A stretch of DNA of 64,000 nucleotides from an uncultured Clostridia bacterium (lineage in GTDB: Bacteria; Bacillota; Clostridia; Oscillospirales; Acutalibacteraceae), in the NCBI GenBank assembly GCA_937876375.1, contig CALEHY010000014.1:10121-74120 (forward strand). Reading direction: 5' to 3'. This document shows positions 60,785 to 64,000 of the stretch, one piece after another. The notes beneath the pieces are model-generated. The model ran no database searches. It saw only the letters and a program-made list of their open reading frames with translations, and had not been told where the DNA came from. The translations under genes and the position numbers were made by a program. The first letter of the stretch is position 1, and the number at the start of each line of letters is the position of its first letter.

Positions 60785-61669
60785 ATGGCAGCAGATCTAC
60801 ATTGTCATACAAAGCTGAGCGATGGCTCAGTCGGAATAGAGGATATCATCGTTATAGCACAAAAGAGTGGAATCGACACAATTGCCATAACCGATCACGA
60901 TTGTCTAGCAGGTACTGTTAGAGGACAAGTAATAGGAAAAAGATATGGTGTTAATGTTATACCTGGTGTTGAGCTATCAGCATTCGATACTGACGCTGGC
61001 AAGCAGGTGCATATCATCAGCTACCTTGCTGACGCCCCAGACAGACTAGAGGGCATATGCAAGCGTACCTCTGTCGCTCGTAAGAGAGCTGGACAGATTA
61101 TGATGCTAAAGGTTGCAGCAAGATTTCCTATCACAAGTGAGTTCATCATTGCTCACGCTAGTGGCTCCACAAATCTATACAAGCAGCATATTATGCACGC
61201 TCTGATGGACGCTGGATACACTGACGAAATCTTTGGCGACTTGCACGAGGCACTATTCTCCACCAGTAGCGAGACAAATGTTCTTGCTCCTACAAAGTAC
61301 CCTACTGTTAAAGAGGTTATCGACGAGATTCACAATGCTGGTGGTATCGCTATCCTAGCACACCCTGGCAAGTTCAACAATTTCGACGAGATAGACGAAT
61401 ATATGGAGCTCGGTCTTGATGGTGTCGAGGTTTGGTCTCCATCAAACACAGCAGAGCAAACAGAAATGCTTCAGTCTATGTGCAAAAAGAAAAAGCTACT
61501 CATGACTGGTGGTTCAAATTTCCATGGCACATATGGCGACCACACTGTTACAATCGGTAGCTACGCTACCCCACAGGAGCACCTAGACAAGCTCATGGGC
61601 TACAAAGCAAAGAAAAAGAGAGCTCAGCGCAAGGCAGAGAAAGAGGCTGCCCTAGCACAAGAGGCATAA
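60785..61669 (+). CDS. PHP-domain phosphoesterase (RNase AM/TrpH-like)
   Basis: 294 residues, start MAADLHCHTKLSDGSVG with AAAGGAG 8 bases ahead; a longer frame runs upstream through the promoter. PHP motifs: HCHTKLSDG, ITDHD, VIPGVELSA, LAHPGKFNN and NFHGTYGDH provide the metal-binding His and Asp residues. Relatives (YciV/TrpH) degrade nucleotides or mature rRNA 5' ends. Cytoplasmic, single gene, followed by a terminator. Confidence 0.9.
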   Translation: MAADLHCHTKLSDGSVGIEDIIVIAQKSGIDTIAITDHDCLAGTVRGQVIGKRYGVNVIPGVELSAFDTDAGKQVHIISYLADAPDRLEGICKRTSVARKRAGQIMMLKVAARFPITSEFIIAHASGSTNLYKQHIMHALMDAGYTDEIFGDLHEALFSTSSETNVLAPTKYPTVKEVIDEIHNAGGIAILAHPGKFNNFDEIDEYMELGLDGVEVWSPSNTAEQTEMLQSMCKKKKLLMTGGSNFHGTYGDHTVTIGSYATPQEHLDKLMGYKAKKKRAQRKAEKEAALAQEA

Positions 61670-61690
61670 TAAAATTATTATCAAAAGAGA

Positions 61691-61730
61691 AAGCCGTAAC
61701 GAAATCAAGATTTCGCTACGGCTTTTTTAT
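61691..61730. terminator. Bidirectional terminator between the PHP gene and ptsI
   Basis: AAGCCGTA-A-CGAAAT (61691 onward) and ATTTCG-C-TACGGCTT with one mismatch, then six T bases; the A-rich 5' side serves the opposite strand. Confidence 0.88.
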
Positions 61731-63340
61731 TTGCTTTCGCATATTGTTTTTCTAGTTTGTAATATTGCTGATGGGGTGACAGAAAATTCGTCCAGTCCCC
61801 ATTCTAGTAGCTGTGGTATAAGGCTCTCATCTGCTGCAGCCTCGCCACACATACCGACCATAATGCCAGCCTTCTTGGCATTTTTTATTGTCATTTCTAT
61901 TGCCTTTAGGACTGATGGCTCACTAGCATTGTACAAATGCGACACAGCACTGTTGCCCCTATCGACAGCCATCACATAGCCAGTCAAATCATTCGTTCCG
62001 ATAGAGAAAAAATCCACCTCACGAGCCAAGAGGTCGGATATCAACGCTGCTGATGGCGTTTCTATCATCACACCGACTGGCACAGATTTGAACGAGACAT
62101 TCTCTTTTTTTAGCTCACACTCACATTCCTTTAGTAATGCCTTGGCACGAACGACCTCCTCAACTGTGGTCACGAGTGGTAGCAATATCCTAATATCGCC
62201 AAAGACACTGGCACGAAGTATCGCACGAAGCTGTTTTTTGAACAAAATTGGATTGTCAAGACAATACCTAATTGCTCTGTGCCCCAAGAATGGGTTGTCC
62301 TCCTTGACGATGGAGAGATATTTTATCGCCTTGTCACCACCGATATCAAGGGTGCGAATAGTGACCTCCTTGCCATCCATCGACCTTGCGACAGTAGAAT
62401 ATGCCTCGAACTGCTCATCCTCGCTAGGCTCACTATCTCGGTCCATAAAGAGAAATTCTGTACGATAAAGACCGATACCCTCTCCACCATTTTGTATTAC
62501 ATTTTGGACGTCCTCTGCCCTTGCGATATTGCCAAAGACTAGCTTTTTTACACCAGATTTTGTGATAGTCGGCTTTGAAAAATAATCATTAAGGCTCTCT
62601 TTTTCTGCAAGATAATTTTTCTGCCTATTTGCATAATCATCCATATCATTATCGCTAGGATTAGGTATCACCCTGCCCCTAAATCCGTCCACTATCAGCA
62701 TCTCACCACTGGATATTCGGCTAGTAGCATCAGCAAGTGACAATACAGCTGGTACACCCATAGCCCTAGCAAGAATAGCGCTATGACTAGTGACACCACC
62801 GACCTCTGTCACGATAGCAGACACATTCTCCCTATTAATCTGTGAGGTCATCGATGGTGTCAAATCTCTTGCGACCAAAACAGAGCCACTGGGCACCGAT
62901 GATATATCAACGCTCTCCACACCGAGCAATAGCCTCAGCACGCTATCCCTAATATCACGGATATCGCTGGCTCTCTGTCTAGTCAGCTCGTCATCAACTG
63001 ACGAAAACATATCGACGAACATATTGCACACAGTATCAACAGCACATTCTGCCACCATGCCGTGAGATATATTCTCCTCCATCTGCGACAGCATAAATGG
63101 ATCGCCAAGCATCACCAAATGCCCCTCTAATATCTCTGCCTCTGTAGTAGTGCCAGCATCTCGTAACGACTTTGCTAACGATTTTGTACGCTGTGCATAT
63201 TCATCAACAGCAGAGTGTAGTCGAGATTTTTCGTCATCAGCTGTGGTGTACTGCACTGCAGAATAATCCAGTCTGTCATCGTCAATAATGACAGCTCTAC
63301 CTATGCCATACCCTTGAGAAACGCCAACGCCCTTTAGCAT
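61727..63340 (-). CDS. ptsI: Phosphoenolpyruvate-protein phosphotransferase (Enzyme I)
   Basis: 537 residues starting MLKGVGVSQGYGIG. N-terminal phospho-His domain: active His in GGVTSHSAILARAMGVPAV; C-terminal PEP-binding barrel with EGIGLYRTEFLFMDRDS, RTLDIGGDKAIKYL, GVMIETPSAALISDLLA, FSIGTNDLTGYVMAVDR and VGMCGEAAADES. Transfers phosphate from PEP to HPr. ATG follows the HPr stop by one base. The frame is open 18 bases further upstream in HPr, which is not likely. Confidence 0.96.
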   Translation of the reverse strand: MLKGVGVSQGYGIGRAVIIDDDRLDYSAVQYTTADDEKSRLHSAVDEYAQRTKSLAKSLRDAGTTTEAEILEGHLVMLGDPFMLSQMEENISHGMVAECAVDTVCNMFVDMFSSVDDELTRQRASDIRDIRDSVLRLLLGVESVDISSVPSGSVLVARDLTPSMTSQINRENVSAIVTEVGGVTSHSAILARAMGVPAVLSLADATSRISSGEMLIVDGFRGRVIPNPSDNDMDDYANRQKNYLAEKESLNDYFSKPTITKSGVKKLVFGNIARAEDVQNVIQNGGEGIGLYRTEFLFMDRDSEPSEDEQFEAYSTVARSMDGKEVTIRTLDIGGDKAIKYLSIVKEDNPFLGHRAIRYCLDNPILFKKQLRAILRASVFGDIRILLPLVTTVEEVVRAKALLKECECELKKENVSFKSVPVGVMIETPSAALISDLLAREVDFFSIGTNDLTGYVMAVDRGNSAVSHLYNASEPSVLKAIEMTIKNAKKAGIMVGMCGEAAADESLIPQLLEWGLDEFSVTPSAILQTRKTICESK

Positions 63341-63341
63341 A

Positions 63342-63605
63342 TCACTCACCAAATCCACTCTCTATAAGCTCGCTAGCCTTGTTCATCATCTCTTGCTCAT
63401 CATCACCAGAGCACTCCACCGTGATAGTCGAGCCACATTTGATACACGCTGCCATAATATTCATAATGCTCTTTGCATTAATCCTCTTGCCATTAAATAT
63501 AATATACACGTCAGATGAAAACTTTGTCATCGCTGTGACAAAAAGATTAGCAGGACGCATATGAAGTCCCATCTCATTCTTAATAGTAAAGGTCTTTGAC
63601 ACCAT
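63342..63605 (-). CDS. ptsH: Phosphocarrier protein HPr
   Basis: 87 residues. Active His15 in GLHMRPANLF and regulatory Ser46 in AKSIMNIMAA, both at the standard positions. Carries phosphate from Enzyme I to sugar EII proteins; Ser46 phosphorylation by HPr kinase mediates catabolite control. AAGGGAG lies ahead of ATG, and the start codon overlaps the EII stop (TAATG). Linkage of HPr and EI to a fructose EII makes a dedicated phosphotransfer operon. Confidence 0.96.
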   Translation of the reverse strand: MVSKTFTIKNEMGLHMRPANLFVTAMTKFSSDVYIIFNGKRINAKSIMNIMAACIKCGSTITVECSGDDEQEMMNKASELIESGFGE

Positions 63606-64000
63606 TACACTGTCTCCCTTCTGTTCTTCTTTAGTACACCTAGCATCAACGCTCCAGCAATCGAGCCAACAGCAAGTGCCACCAGGTACAAAAACGGATT
63701 GTCGCACACGATAAAGGTAAAGATACCACCGTGTGGTGCTGGACAACCAACCCTAAATACAGAGCTCAGTGCCCCAGCCACAGCAGAGCCAACAATACAC
63801 GATGGAATAACTCTCAACGGGTCAGATGCAGCATAAGGTATAGCACCCTCTGTGATAAAGCAGAGCCCCATAAGGTAGTTCACTGGTCCATTCTTTAGCT
63901 CCTCGTCATTCCACTTTCTTTTGTTAATAGTAGTAGACAGAGCGATGGCAATCGGTGGCACCATACCACCCACCATTACTGCAGCCATTATCCAAGTGTT
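63605..64000 (-). CDS. PTS fructose-type transporter, EIIC C-terminal part, cut by window
   Basis: Only the last 131 residues are visible. Hydrophobic helices: ITEGAIPYAASDPLRVIPSCIVGSAVAGALS and FRVGCPAPHGGIFTFIVCDNPFLYLVALAVGSIAGALM. GAIPYAASDP and PAPHGG are signatures of the fructose-specific EIIC family. The upstream part, likely with EIIA/EIIB, lies beyond the right edge. It brings in and phosphorylates fructose, with HPr and EI made from the same transcript. Confidence 0.88.
   Translation of the reverse strand, partial: NTWIMAAVMVGGMVPPIAIALSTTINKRKWNDEELKNGPVNYLMGLCFITEGAIPYAASDPLRVIPSCIVGSAVAGALSSVFRVGCPAPHGGIFTFIVCDNPFLYLVALAVGSIAGALMLGVLKKNRRETV

Overview
The window looks like a chromosomal stretch of a low-GC Gram-positive anaerobe of the class Clostridia, most probably a gut Ruminococcaceae/Oscillospirales relative. 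This is inference from the sequence: strong AGGAG-type ribosome sites, many sigma-A promoters with 17-bp spacing, Thr-rich linkers on surface proteins, a CotH-kinase protein ending in a dockerin-like motif, a SpoIIQ-like M23 protein, and fermentation genes (fumarase, an HdrB-like subunit, HypA/HypB). No rRNA, tRNA, CRISPR array or intact transposase gene was seen.

Layout. 1-1.9 kb: the start of an HdrB-like Fe-S subunit gene and fumarase, with a near-consensus Rex operator in front of fumarase. 1.9-12.2 kb: a compact minus-strand phage structural module of PBSX/Mu-like order (TerS, TerL, portal, protease-scaffold, decoration, capsid, three connector genes, LysM protein, gpD-like hub, spike, gp25, gpJ, gpI, fibre). 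Every frame is open, but no sheath, tube, tape-measure, lysis, integrase or replication gene is present. 12.4-18.5 kb: M23 peptidase, mfd, pth and a CNNM/CBS membrane protein. 18.6-23.8 kb: a radical SAM/SPASM enzyme, a GH2 beta-galactosidase and a polyprenyl-phosphate sugar transferase. 24.0-28.6 kb (plus strand): a lipoprotein, secA, hypB and hypA. 28.7-35.7 kb: two small unknown genes, a membrane DUF3048 protein, prmA, yhaM, a DRE-TIM aldolase-like enzyme and an XRE-type membrane regulator.

35.7-35.95 kb: a 280-bp MITE-like element with terminal inverted repeats, apparently inserted in the loop of a terminator. 36-37.4 kb: folA and thyA. 37.5-48.8 kb: a large secreted CotH-kinase protein, a DUF4353-type lipoprotein, a DUF4956 membrane protein and a VTC-type polyphosphate polymerase, with a histidine kinase/response regulator pair transcribed divergently. 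The VTC gene appears to start with ACG. 48.8-57.6 kb: ilvE, a second DUF3048 lipoprotein, an ECF sigma factor with a membrane beta-propeller protein, a DUF3877-like protein, DAHP synthase and a GH36 alpha-galactosidase. 57.7-64 kb: zapA, a U32 (RlhA-like) protein, maf, a PHP phosphoesterase, and a fructose EII-HPr-EI phosphotransferase operon running off the end.

How they work together. Most genes are housekeeping or carbohydrate-use genes in short operons separated by clear hairpin terminators. The accessory parts most worth attention are the tail-less phage module, the polyphosphate/CotH surface cluster with its two-component system, the MITE-like element, and two places where a terminator hairpin contains the next gene's ribosome site.
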